Of a DNA stretch of 53,735 bases, positions 46,221 to 53,735 are shown one piece after another. Made by a program: the position numbers and the translations under genes. Positions within the stretch are counted from its first letter, which is position 1, and each line of letters starts with the position of its first letter. Below the pieces are notes generated by a model. It searched no databases, was not told where the DNA came from, and saw only the letters and a program-made list of their open reading frames with translations. The stretch is from Phenylobacterium sp. (GTDB lineage: Bacteria > Pseudomonadota > Alphaproteobacteria > Caulobacterales > Caulobacteraceae), in the NCBI GenBank assembly GCA_018001015.1, contig JAGNIV010000023.1, positions 1-53,735 on the forward strand, given 5' to 3'.

Positions 46221-47618
46221 ATGGCCCAATACGACGTCGTCATCATCGGGGGCGGTCCCGCCGGCTACAACGGCGCCATCCGCGCGGGCCAGTTGGGCCT
46301 CTCGGTGGCCGTGGTGGAGAAGCGCGAGACCCTGGGCGGCACCTGCCTCAACGTCGGCTGCATGCCCTCCAAGGCCCTGCTGCACGCCTCGGAAATGTAC
46401 GAGCTGGCCAATAAGGACTTCGCCAAGCTGGGCATCGAGGTGACCCCGTCGCTCAACCTGCCGCAGATGATGCAGCAGAAGGCCGAGAGCGTCGCGGCCC
46501 TGACCAAGGGCGTCGAGTTCCTGATGAAGAAGAACAAGGTCGACTGGATCAAGGGCATGGGCAAGATCGCCGGCCCCGGCAAGGTCGAGGTCACCGGCCC
46601 CGACGGCTCGGTCACCGTGCTGGAGACCAGCAACATCGTCGTCGCCACCGGCTCGGAGCCCTCGGGCCTGCCGGGTGTGGTGGTCGACAACAAGCGCATC
46701 GTCGACTCCACCGGCGCGCTTTCCCTGCCCGAGGTTCCCAAGAGCCTGATCGTCATCGGCGCCGGCATCATCGGCCTGGAGCTGGGCTCGGTCTGGCGCC
46801 GCCTGGGCGCCGAGGTCACGGTCGTCGAGTTCCTGGACCGCATCACACCCGGCATGGACGCCGAGACCGCCAAGACCTTCCAGCGGTCGCTCACCAAGCA
46901 GGGCATGGCCTTCAAGCTGGGCGCCAAGGTCACCGGCGCCAAGGCGTCGAAGACCGGCGTCACCCTCACGGTCGAACCGGTGGCCGGCGGCGAGCCTGAG
47001 ACCCTGACCGCCGACTACGTGCTGCTGGCCATCGGCCGGCGGCCCTTTACCGACCGCCTGGGCCTGGAGAGCGTCGGCATCGTCCCCGACAAGCGCGGCT
47101 TCATCGAGACCGATCACTTCAGGACCAGCGCGCCCGGCGTCTGGGCCATCGGCGACGCCATCCATGGCCCGATGCTGGCCCACAAGGCCGAGGAGGACTC
47201 CGTGGCGGTGATCGAGACCATCGCCGGCAAGTACGCCCACGTGGACTACAACCTGGTCCCCAGCGTGGTCTACACCTACCCGGAGGTCGCCTGGGTCGGG
47301 AAGACCGAGGAGCAGCTGAAGGAGGCTGGCGTCGCCTACAAGGCCGGCAAGTTCCCCTTCACCGCCAACAGCCGCGCCAAGATCAACCACGAGACCGAGG
47401 GCTTCGCCAAGGTGCTGGCCGACGCCAAGACCGATGAGATCCTCGGCGTCCACATCATCGGCCCCCAGGCCGGCGAGATGATCGGCGAGTACTGCGTGGC
47501 CATGGCCTTCCGCGCCGCGTCCGAGGATATCGCCCGCACCGTCCACCCCCACCCGACCCGCTCGGAGGCCGGCCGCCAGGCCGCCATGGGCGTCGAGGGC
47601 TGGACCATGCAAGCTTGA
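46221..47618 (+). CDS. lpdA: Dihydrolipoamide dehydrogenase (E3)
   Basis: The flavoprotein that reoxidises lipoamide and makes NADH. FAD motif VIIGGGPAGYNGA, redox disulfide GGTCLNVGCMPSK (Cys42/Cys47), NAD motif VIGAGIIGLELG, and the active-site HPHPTRSE with His444 and Glu449. The 465 aa is typical. The stop overlaps the following GNAT gene start (TTGA). Confidence 0.98.
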   Translation: MAQYDVVIIGGGPAGYNGAIRAGQLGLSVAVVEKRETLGGTCLNVGCMPSKALLHASEMYELANKDFAKLGIEVTPSLNLPQMMQQKAESVAALTKGVEFLMKKNKVDWIKGMGKIAGPGKVEVTGPDGSVTVLETSNIVVATGSEPSGLPGVVVDNKRIVDSTGALSLPEVPKSLIVIGAGIIGLELGSVWRRLGAEVTVVEFLDRITPGMDAETAKTFQRSLTKQGMAFKLGAKVTGAKASKTGVTLTVEPVAGGEPETLTADYVLLAIGRRPFTDRLGLESVGIVPDKRGFIETDHFRTSAPGVWAIGDAIHGPMLAHKAEEDSVAVIETIAGKYAHVDYNLVPSVVYTYPEVAWVGKTEEQLKEAGVAYKAGKFPFTANSRAKINHETEGFAKVLADAKTDEILGVHIIGPQAGEMIGEYCVAMAFRAASEDIARTVHPHPTRSEAGRQAAMGVEGWTMQA

Positions 47619-48043
47619 TCCAGGTCCGCCGGGCGCGCCCGGAGGAGCTGCCGATCGCCTCGGCCATCTATCAGAAGGTCCTGCGCGAGACCTTCACCTG
47701 GCTGCCGGCGGCGAGCCACAACGCCCAGGTCTTCCTGCGCGACGCCCGCGAGGAGGATATCTTCGTGGCGGTCGTCGAGCGCCGCATCGCCGGTGTCGCG
47801 GCCCTCTACCGCCGCGACAGCTTCCTGCACTCCCTCTATGTCGACGTCCGGGGCGCGGGAGTCGGCAAGGCCCTGCTGGATCATGTGGCCGCCGCCGCGC
47901 CTAACGCCCTGTCGCTGAAGTGCCAGACCGCCAACGCCGGGGCGCGGGCCTTCTATGCCCGCGAGGGCTTTAGGGAGGTCGCCGAGGGGAATGACGGCGT
48001 CCCCTGGGTGCGTCTGGAGAGACCCTCGACCGCCTGGAGCTGA
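47615..48043 (+). CDS. GNAT-family N-acetyltransferase at the end of the suc operon
   Basis: A 142-aa GNAT protein. The acetyl-CoA loop appears as LYVDVRGAGVGKALLDHVAA and the C-terminal signature as CQTANAGARAFYAREGF. It starts at TTG 47615 inside the lpdA stop, so its translation depends on lpdA. An acetyltransferase coupled to the 2-oxoglutarate dehydrogenase operon is suggestive but its substrate is unknown. Confidence 0.88.
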   Translation: MIQVRRARPEELPIASAIYQKVLRETFTWLPAASHNAQVFLRDAREEDIFVAVVERRIAGVAALYRRDSFLHSLYVDVRGAGVGKALLDHVAAAAPNALSLKCQTANAGARAFYAREGFREVAEGNDGVPWVRLERPSTAWS

Positions 48044-48105
48044 GCCCTTGCGGCGCGCTTCAAAACCCGGTCCCTTGGGCGCAAGGCGTTCGGGGAAGGA
48101 AACCT

Positions 48106-48675
48106 ATGGAACTCGTGCTGATCCGCCATGGCCTGCCGGTGCGCAGCGCGCAGAGCGCCGACCCGCCGCTGCACGATGAAGGCCACGACCAATCGCGCAA
48201 GGTCGCGCAATGGCTGGCCGGCGAGACCTTCGACGCGGTCTATTCCAGCCCCATGCTGCGCGCCATCGAGACCGCCGCCCCGCTGTTGGCCCACAGCGGC
48301 CACGAGCTGCGCCACCACGACGGCATCGCCGAGTTCGACCGTGACTCCGGCGCCTATGTCCCCATGGAGGAGCTGAAGCGGGAGGACTACGCGGCCTGGA
48401 AGGCCATGGCCGACGGCGACCACGGCGTCGACATCGGCGTCTTCCAGCAGGCCGTCGTCGCAGCCCTGGAGGAGATCATCGAAAGCCACCCCGGCCAGCG
48501 GGTGGCGGTCTTCTGCCACGGCGGGGTGATCAATGTCTGGACCGCCCACGTCCTCGACATGGCGCCACGCCTATTCTTCGAGCCCCGCTACACCTCCATC
48601 CACCGCTACATGTGCGCCCGCAGCGGCCAGCGCGCGATCCTCAGCCTGAATGAGACCGCGCATCTGCGGGGGTGA
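48106..48675 (+). CDS. Histidine phosphatase (phosphoglycerate mutase-like)
   Basis: A 189-aa histidine phosphatase with the catalytic RHG motif (Arg7, His8, Gly9 in VLIRHG), the second region SSPMLRAIETA, and the late catalytic His in FCHGGVI. The substrate may be a sugar phosphate, a nucleotide or a coenzyme precursor. It has its own start after a 62-base gap and is followed by a long inverted repeat. Confidence 0.92.
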   Translation: MELVLIRHGLPVRSAQSADPPLHDEGHDQSRKVAQWLAGETFDAVYSSPMLRAIETAAPLLAHSGHELRHHDGIAEFDRDSGAYVPMEELKREDYAAWKAMADGDHGVDIGVFQQAVVAALEEIIESHPGQRVAVFCHGGVINVWTAHVLDMAPRLFFEPRYTSIHRYMCARSGQRAILSLNETAHLRG

Positions 48676-48681
48676 AGTCTC

Positions 48682-48791
48682 TCCGCTCGTCCCGGCGAAG
48701 GCCGGGATCCAGGTCGTAGGTCACAACTTGCGCCAGGCATTCTGAAAGCGGCGGATGCATCTGGATCCCGGCCTTCGCCGGGACGAGCGGA
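48682..48791. repeat. Long perfect inverted repeat (Caulobacterales-type palindrome)
   Basis: Bases 48682-48712 and 48761-48791 are perfect reverse complements over 31 bp, with a 48-base loop. Each arm also holds an internal CCCGGC-GAAG-GCCGGG palindrome. It fills the gap between the convergent phosphatase and xerC genes. It can fold as a large bidirectional hairpin. A 23/24-bp copy of one arm recurs at 53611-53634. Confidence 0.85.
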
Positions 48792-48797
48792 AGCGGG

Positions 48798-49727
48798 CTA
48801 GGCGTGCGGGTGGGCCGAGTTATACGCGCTCAACAATGCCGCGGCGTCCACGTCGGTATAGCGCTGCGTCGTCGACAGGGAGGCGTGGCCCAGCAGTTCC
48901 TGGATCGATCTCAGGTCGGCGCCGGCCCCCAGCAGGTGGGTGGCGAAGGAGTGGCGCAGGGCATGGGGCGTGGCGCTGGCGGGCAGGCCCAGGCGTCCCC
49001 GCAGCCCCTGCACGGTGGCCTGCACATGGCGTGGACTGAGCGCCCCGCCCCGCTTGGCGCGGAACAGCGGCTCAGCCGGCGAGAGCACGAAGGGGACCGC
49101 CGCCAGATAGGCGTCCACCGCCTCGCGCACGGCGGGCAGCACCGGGACGATCCGGGTCTTCGAGCCCTTGCCGACGATCCGCAGCGAGTCGCCCAAGGGA
49201 GCATCCGACCGCTTCAGCGACAGACCCTCGGAAATCCGCAGACCGCAGCCATAGAGCAGGGTCAGCACCGCCTCGTCGCGGGAAACCTCCCAGTCCTCGC
49301 GGGTGGGATCCATCGAGGGCTCGGCGATCAGGCCGCGCGCCTGGTCCTCGGTGACCGGGCGCGGCGCCGACGGCTTGACCCGAGGCCCGCGCACCAGGGC
49401 CAGGTGGGCGTTGGGGGTGTCGTGGCGGCGGTCGAGATAGCGATGAAAGGTGCGGATCGCCGACAGCGACTGGGACAGGGAACGCGGCGACAGCGGATGG
49501 TCGCCCGATCTCAGGTGCGCCAGCCAGGCGCGGATCTCGCCGGCCGTGAGTTCACCGCAGGCCTTGAGCGTCAGGGTCTCGCCCCGATAGCTCTCTTGAA
49601 AGGTGATGTAGCGGCCGGCGGCGAAGCCATAGGCCTCCACGGTGCGCGGCGAGGCGCGGCGTTCCTGGGCCAGGTGGACCAGCCACTCCGCCAGGACGGC
49701 GCGGGCGGTGGTCACAGGACCGGCCAT
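48798..49727 (-). CDS. xerC: Site-specific tyrosine recombinase XerC
   Basis: Resolves chromosome dimers at dif with XerD. The 309-aa protein has an N-terminal SAM-like DNA-binding domain (about 1-100) and the catalytic box with LLYGCGLRISEGL, the HALRHSFATHLL segment (His-x-x-Arg), GHASLSTTQRY and nucleophile Tyr290. The start at 49727 overlaps the DUF484 gene by 16 bases. The xerC-DUF484 linkage matches other proteobacteria. Confidence 0.94.
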   Translation of the reverse strand: MAGPVTTARAVLAEWLVHLAQERRASPRTVEAYGFAAGRYITFQESYRGETLTLKACGELTAGEIRAWLAHLRSGDHPLSPRSLSQSLSAIRTFHRYLDRRHDTPNAHLALVRGPRVKPSAPRPVTEDQARGLIAEPSMDPTREDWEVSRDEAVLTLLYGCGLRISEGLSLKRSDAPLGDSLRIVGKGSKTRIVPVLPAVREAVDAYLAAVPFVLSPAEPLFRAKRGGALSPRHVQATVQGLRGRLGLPASATPHALRHSFATHLLGAGADLRSIQELLGHASLSTTQRYTDVDAAALLSAYNSAHPHA

Positions 49728-50389
49728 CGCTCCGCCGTGCGTTCGACCACGCGCGCCAGGAAGGCCACCAGCTCGGCGCCCATGTCCTGCGTGAAACCGT
49801 GCTCATCGGCCGAGCCGAAGGCCAGCAGGCCGGTGCGGGCCGGCTCCCAGATCGCCATGCGGACCATGGCCATGGACTTGATCTCCGCCGCCCGCTCGCC
49901 GAACAGGCCGAGCGCCGTGGGCTGGAAGCCCATCAGGGCCACGCGCTGGTGGCCGATCACCAGGTCGATCTGACCCTCCGCCATCACCCGCCATCCGGCC
50001 GGCGTGCGGTCAGGCCCTTCCAGGGCGACGACGCCCGCGGCCAGGCCGAAGCGAAGTTGAGCCAGTTCGTCCACCCGGCGGGCCAGGTCGGCATGGTTGC
50101 GGGCGTCCAGCAGGTCCACCACAGCGCCATGGGTCTGGGCCTGGGCCGCGAAATTGGCGCGCGCCGTGGCCTCCAGGTGCTTGCGGGCCCGAGATTCCTT
50201 CTTGTGCGCCTCGTGCACGCGGGCGAGCGCAGCGGGGCCGAACTCCACCACATTGGCGGCGTCGGGGCGCAGGCCCAGCTCCGCCATCAGCGCGGTGTCG
50301 GACAGCAGGAAGTCGGGGTTGCCCGAGAGGAAGCGGCGCACCTCATCGGGGCCCAGCCTCTGATCCTTCAGCCCGACCCCGAGATCCAT
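49712..50389 (-). CDS. DUF484 family protein (GAF-like), 225 aa
   Basis: DUF484 proteins have a GAF-like fold and are commonly encoded next to xerC. The family pattern includes the N-terminal VRRFLSGNPDFL, a helix with HEAHKKESRARKHLEATARA, and a C-terminal core. No enzymatic residues are recognised. The gene overlaps xerC and lies 18 bases downstream of fsa. Confidence 0.9.
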   Translation of the reverse strand: MDLGVGLKDQRLGPDEVRRFLSGNPDFLLSDTALMAELGLRPDAANVVEFGPAALARVHEAHKKESRARKHLEATARANFAAQAQTHGAVVDLLDARNHADLARRVDELAQLRFGLAAGVVALEGPDRTPAGWRVMAEGQIDLVIGHQRVALMGFQPTALGLFGERAAEIKSMAMVRMAIWEPARTGLLAFGSADEHGFTQDMGAELVAFLARVVERTAERWPVL

Positions 50390-50407
50390 GCATCCGCCCC
50401 TGTGGTT

Positions 50408-51061
50408 CTACAGAATGGACTGACCCGTTTTGGCCCAGTCGCTCATGAACTGTTGAAGACCCTTCTCGGTTAACGGGTGCTTGAAGAGGTCGGAGAAAAC
50501 CCCAGGCGGTATTGTCGCACAGTCGGCGCCGGACAGGGCCGCGGCGGTCACATGGGCCGGATTGCGGATGGAGGCGGCCAAGATCTCCGTGTCGAAATCA
50601 TAGTTGTCGTAGATGGCGCGGATCTCGCGGATCAGGTCCATCCCGTCCATGCCGTAGTCGTCCAGCCGGCCGATGAAGGGCGAGATGTAGGTGGCGCCGG
50701 CCTTGGCGGCCAGCATGGCCTGGGCCGCCGAGAAGCAGAGGGTGACGTTGGTGGCGATGCCCTGCACGGCGAACTCGGCGGTGGCGATCAGCCCCTCGCG
50801 GGTCAGGGGCAGCTTGACCACGACATTGGTGGCGATGGCGGCCAGCTTGGCGCCCTCCTTCAGCATGCCCTCCACGTCGGTGGCGGCCACCTCGGCGCTC
50901 ACCGGGCCCTCGACGAGATCGCAAATCTCAGCGATGACCTCCAGCATGGGCCGGCCGGACTTGGCGATGAGAGTCGGATTGGTGGTGACACCGTCCACCA
51001 GGCCCGTGGCGGCCAGGTCCTTCAGGACGGCGGTGTCCGTGGTGTCGAGAAAGAGCTGCAT
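50408..51061 (-). CDS. fsa: Fructose-6-phosphate aldolase/transaldolase-like protein
   Basis: A 217-aa class I aldolase of the short transaldolase group (FSA/TalC). The Schiff-base lysine is Lys83 in VVVKLPLT. Other motifs are [11 protein letters not shown] and [14 protein letters not shown] and TalC cannot be separated by sequence alone. The start at 51061 ([15 protein letters not shown]) matches the family; the upstream open frame runs into repeats. First gene of fsa-DUF484-xerC. Confidence 0.94.
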   Translation of the reverse strand: MQLFLDTTDTAVLKDLAATGLVDGVTTNPTLIAKSGRPMLEVIAEICDLVEGPVSAEVAATDVEGMLKEGAKLAAIATNVVVKLPLTREGLIATAEFAVQGIATNVTLCFSAAQAMLAAKAGATYISPFIGRLDDYGMDGMDLIREIRAIYDNYDFDTEILAASIRNPAHVTAAALSGADCATIPPGVFSDLFKHPLTEKGLQQFMSDWAKTGQSIL

Positions 51062-51435
51062 GACGGGCCTCTGCGCGGAAATGTTCGGGGCCTCCTTAGC
51101 CGTTGTGCCCCGGCGCGGCCAGCCTATGTGCGGGGCGTGATGCACCACGAGCAGACCCTTTCGCGCCCTTCTCCCTTTGCGGGAGAAGGTGGCCCCGCGG
51201 AGCAGGGTCGGATGAGGGGTCGAAAGGCCCGTCAGGCAAACCCACGGCGTCATCCCGGCCGCAGCGCAGCGGAGAGCCGGGACCCAGGGGCGGTGTGCTG
51301 GGCCCCTGGGTCCCGGATCGGCCTGGCGGCCGTCCGGGATGACGTGATTGTTTTTCTGAAAAACCAGCGAAACCCCTCATCCGCCCGGCTTTCGACAGGC
51401 CACCCTCTCCCGCAAGGGGAGAAGGGATTCACCTC
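51062..51435. other. Intergenic region with a nested palindrome array
   Basis: No gene. It holds the nested repeats described separately (51166-51426), a small GTTTTTCTGAAAAAC hairpin (51350-51364), and the priA ribosome binding site at its right edge. The promoters of fsa and priA should lie here too. Confidence 0.7.
51166..51426. repeat. Nested composite inverted repeat between fsa and priA
   Basis: Outer arms (51166-51220 and 51372-51426) are imperfect reverse complements of about 55 bp, matching CCCTTCTCC and GGATGAGGGGT at their ends. Inside lies a second, unrelated pair of arms (51248-51291 and 51302-51344), sharing GACCCAGGGG/CCCCTGGGTC and CGTCATCCCGG/CCGGGATGACG. Such motifs are dispersed in alphaproteobacterial genomes. 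The nested layout suggests one element landed in the loop of another. Confidence 0.8.
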
Positions 51436-53601
51436 ATGACCCGCCGCATCGCCTCTGTCCTCCTGCCTATGCCCCTGCCCGAGGCCTTCGACTACGAGGA
51501 GCCGGAGGGCATGGACCTGGCGGTCGGCGACCAGGTGGCCGCGCCCCTGGGCCCCCGCCTGCTGCGCGGCGTGGTCACCGGCCTGCGCGACGGGACCGGC
51601 GGCAACCGGCCCCTCAAGGTCATCGACAGCAAGCTAGACGATCCGCCCCTGCCGCAACGGGCCATCGACTTCATCCAGTGGGCCGCCCGCTATTCGGTGG
51701 ACTCCCCCGGCTCCCCGCTGGCCATCACCTTGCGGGGCGCCCGCGCCCAGAAGGCCAAGCCGGAAAAGGTCGTCGAGGCCACCGGCGTCATGCCCGCCCG
51801 ACCCACGGCGGCGAGGACCAAGGTGCTGGAGACGGTCGCCACCCAGCGCCTCTCCCCCCCCGACCTCGCCCGCGCCGCCGGCGTCTCCTCGGGCGTCATC
51901 AAGGGCCTGGTGGACGAGGGCGTGCTGGCGGTCCGTCTCATCGAGGCCCCGGTCGCCTTCGATCCCCCCGACCTGTCGCGGGTCGGCCACCCGCTCAACC
52001 CCAGCCAGGACGCCGCCGCCAAGGCGCTGGTCGCCATGCTGGGGGAGGGGGGCTTCAACGTCGCCCTGCTGGACGGGGTGACGGGCTCGGGCAAGACCGA
52101 GGTCTATCTGGAAGCCGTCGCCGCGGCGCTCGCCGCCGATCCGGACGCCCAGGTGCTGATCCTGCTGCCGGAGATCGCGCTCACCCAGGCGGTGATCGCC
52201 CGGGTCGCCGCCCGGTTCGGCGCCGCCCCGGCCGAATGGCACTCCGACATCACCCCGCCCGCCCGGCGCCGGGTCTGGGAAGCTGTCGCGACAAGCCAGT
52301 GCCGCATCGTTATCGGCGCCCGCTCGGCCCTGTTCCTGCCCTTCGCCAAGCTGTCCCTCATCGTCGTCGATGAGGAGCACGACGCCTCCTACAAGCAGGA
52401 GGAGGGCTTCATCTACCAGGCCCGCGACCTGGCCGTGGCGCGGGGCAAGATCGAGGAGGCCGCCGTCGTCCTGGCCTCGGCCACGCCGTCGCTGGAATCC
52501 CTGCGCAACGCCGAGACCGGCCGCTATCGCTGGCTGCGCCTGACCTCCCGCCACGGCGTCGCGGTCCTGCCCGACATAACCCTCATCGACATGCGCGAGA
52601 CCCCGCCGGACGCCCACCGCTGGCTGTCGCCGCCGCTGGTCAAGGCCATGGGCGAGACCTGGGCGCGGGGCGAGCAGACCCTGCTGTTCCTCAACCGCCG
52701 GGGCTATGCGCCCCTGGTGCTGTGCAAGGCCTGCGGCGAGCGGATGACCTCGCCCGACACCGACAGCTGGCTGGTGGAGCACCGCTATTCCGGGCGCCTG
52801 GTCTGCCACCTGACCGGCTTTTCCATGCCCAAGCCCCTGGCCTGCCCCCATTGCGGCGCCAAGGACAGCCTGACCTCCATCGGCCCCGGGGTGGAGCGGG
52901 TAGAGGAGGAGGCCAAGGCCCTGTTCCCTGACGCGCGGGTGGCCATCTTCTCCTCCGACACCGTCTGGGATGCGCGGGAGGCCAAGCGGCTGATCCAGGC
53001 CATGGAGGAGGGGCAGATCGATATTCTCGTGGCGACCCAGGCCGCCGCCAAGGGCCACAACTTCCCGGGCCTGACCCTGGTGGGGGTGGTGGACGCCGAC
53101 CTCGGCCTGCGGGGCGGGGACCTGCGCGCCGCCGAGCGCACCTATCAGCTGCTGGCCCAGGCGACGGGCCGCGCCGGCCGCAAGGACCGCCCCGGCCGCG
53201 CCATGCTGCAGACCTACGCGCCGGAGCACCCGGTCATGCAGGCCCTGAAGGCCCAGGACCGCGACGCCTTCACCACCGCCGAGCTGGAGGAACGCGAGAT
53301 CGCGGGCCTGCCGCCCTATGGCCGGCTGGCCGCCCTGATCGTGTCAGGCCCCGACGCCGTCCAGCTGGAAGCCTTCGTGGAAAAGATGGCCCAGACGGCG
53401 CCCAACGCCGAGGGCGTCGCCGTCTACGGCCCCGCCGACGCGCCGCTCGGCCTGATCAGAGGCCGCCGCCGCAAACGCTTCCTGATCCGCGCCGACCGCA
53501 CCGTCGACCTCTCAGCCTACCTCGCCGCCTGGCGCGCGAGGTTCCGCCCCCCCGGCATGATCCGCGTGGCCATCGACGTGGACCCGTACAGTTTCCTGTA
53601 G
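51436..53601 (+). CDS. priA: Primosomal replication restart helicase PriA with reduced zinc motif
   Basis: PriA restarts stalled forks by reloading DnaB. The 721-aa chain has an N-terminal DNA-binding domain, the helicase P-loop GVTGSGKT (214-221), Walker B DEEH (312-315), and later motifs including ATQAAAKGHNFPGLTLVGVV and QATGRAGRK. The cysteine-rich insert has Cys430, Cys433, Cys457, Cys470 and Cys473. However, Ser439, Thr442 and Thr460 occupy the places of the other three canonical zinc cysteines. The ATG at 51436 follows GGGGAGAAGGG, located in a repeat arm. Confidence 0.96.
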   Translation: MTRRIASVLLPMPLPEAFDYEEPEGMDLAVGDQVAAPLGPRLLRGVVTGLRDGTGGNRPLKVIDSKLDDPPLPQRAIDFIQWAARYSVDSPGSPLAITLRGARAQKAKPEKVVEATGVMPARPTAARTKVLETVATQRLSPPDLARAAGVSSGVIKGLVDEGVLAVRLIEAPVAFDPPDLSRVGHPLNPSQDAAAKALVAMLGEGGFNVALLDGVTGSGKTEVYLEAVAAALAADPDAQVLILLPEIALTQAVIARVAARFGAAPAEWHSDITPPARRRVWEAVATSQCRIVIGARSALFLPFAKLSLIVVDEEHDASYKQEEGFIYQARDLAVARGKIEEAAVVLASATPSLESLRNAETGRYRWLRLTSRHGVAVLPDITLIDMRETPPDAHRWLSPPLVKAMGETWARGEQTLLFLNRRGYAPLVLCKACGERMTSPDTDSWLVEHRYSGRLVCHLTGFSMPKPLACPHCGAKDSLTSIGPGVERVEEEAKALFPDARVAIFSSDTVWDAREAKRLIQAMEEGQIDILVATQAAAKGHNFPGLTLVGVVDADLGLRGGDLRAAERTYQLLAQATGRAGRKDRPGRAMLQTYAPEHPVMQALKAQDRDAFTTAELEEREIAGLPPYGRLAALIVSGPDAVQLEAFVEKMAQTAPNAEGVAVYGPADAPLGLIRGRRRKRFLIRADRTVDLSAYLAAWRARFRPPGMIRVAIDVDPYSFL

Positions 53602-53609
53602 GCCCAAAC

Positions 53610-53636
53610 CGCTCATCCCGGCGAAGGCCGGGATGT
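53610..53636. repeat. Copy of the CCGGCGAAGGCCGG palindrome
   Basis: GCTCATCCCGGCGAAGGCCGGGAT matches the arm at 48685-48708 at 23 of 24 bases and is an internal palindrome (CCCGGC-GAAG-GCCGGG). It begins 10 bases after the priA stop and contains the stop codon of the transposase fragment. Confidence 0.75.
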
Positions 53637-53735
53637 GGACTCTCGTTCGAAGTGCAACACCCTGGAGAAGACCTCGGCTGGGGTCTGGAAGTCCAGGCAT
53701 TGTCTTGGGGTGTGGTTGTAGGCCCTCGCGACGGC
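53613..53735 (-). CDS. IS30-family-like transposase, C-terminal fragment (runs off window)
   Basis: The minus strand from the window edge reads AVARAYNHTPRQCLDFQTPA and continues EVFSRVLHFE before a stop at 53615-53613. The N-x-TPR-x-CL-x-TPAEVF pattern is the usual end of the DDE domain of IS30-family transposases. Only 40 codons are present; the rest lies beyond the window. Its stop codon falls in a dispersed palindrome, so the last codons may be repeat-derived. Confidence 0.7.
   Translation of the reverse strand, partial: AVARAYNHTPRQCLDFQTPAEVFSRVLHFERESTSRPSPG

Overview
The window is GC-rich DNA from an alphaproteobacterium, most likely of the order Caulobacterales (Caulobacter or Phenylobacterium type). 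This rests on gene families and clustering: ffh-rpsP-rimM, dapF-mtaB, ftsY-yciB, a ccm cytochrome c maturation cluster, acnA, mdh followed by sucCD-sucA-sucB-lpd, and xerC-DUF484-fsa beside priA. Family-typical proteins (DUF2794, DUF2237, DUF1223, S16 with an Ala/Glu tail) and dispersed CCGGCGAAGGCCGG palindromes agree. The genus is an inference.

Layout. 1-1743 is accessory DNA: an IS21-like end carrying 23-bp repeats cuts a serine recombinase gene, followed by two unknown genes and about 550 bp without a convincing gene. The block abuts the 3' end of a tRNA-Arg(CCG) gene (1744-1820), a classic island insertion point. 1868-9330 holds, mostly on the minus strand, an ABC ATPase without a permease, the SRP/ribosome operon ffh-rpsP-rimM, a Tat-exported M3 peptidase, and a TetR operon whose promoter contains a 15-bp palindrome. 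9505-15397 (plus) holds murI, an SRPBCC protein, the peroxide module ahpC-ahpF-oxyR with a consensus OxyR site, a host-attachment-type protein and a His-rich PadR/YqjI-like regulator. 15402-22807 holds a secreted S9 peptidase with a GNAT gene, then dapF-mtaB-GFA, a TRIC-type channel, ftsY and yciB.

22893-31469 holds a MarR protein with a histone-H1-like lysine tail, the minus-strand ccmA-ccmB-[Spy-like]-ccmC-ccmD-ccmG cluster, aconitase, a DUF1223 protein and DUF2794. 31548-39554 is a mosaic: a Bax-inhibitor-1 protein, thpR, DUF2237, a CitE-like lyase with a proline-rich secreted protein, a HIT protein, mdh, an LprI-like protein, a GNAT, and a membrane LytTR regulator divergent from a DUF2306 membrane protein. 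39725-48043 is the TCA block sucC-sucD-sucA-sucB-lpdA plus a GNAT, followed by a phosphatase. 48798-53601 holds xerC-DUF484-fsa (minus) and priA (plus), separated by a nested palindromic repeat array. The window ends in the C-terminus of an IS30-like transposase.

Functionally, acnA, mdh, sucCD, sucAB and lpd cover most of the lower TCA cycle. ffh and ftsY are the two halves of the SRP targeting pathway. AhpC/AhpF/OxyR form a complete peroxide response unit, and the ccm genes are a large part of a System I cytochrome c assembly line. No wholly new multi-gene system is evident. The most notable oddities are a PriA that has lost three of its eight zinc cysteines, the nested repeat that supplies the priA ribosome binding site, the MarR protein with a lysine tail, an unusual-lineage malate dehydrogenase, and the broken recombinase at the island edge.
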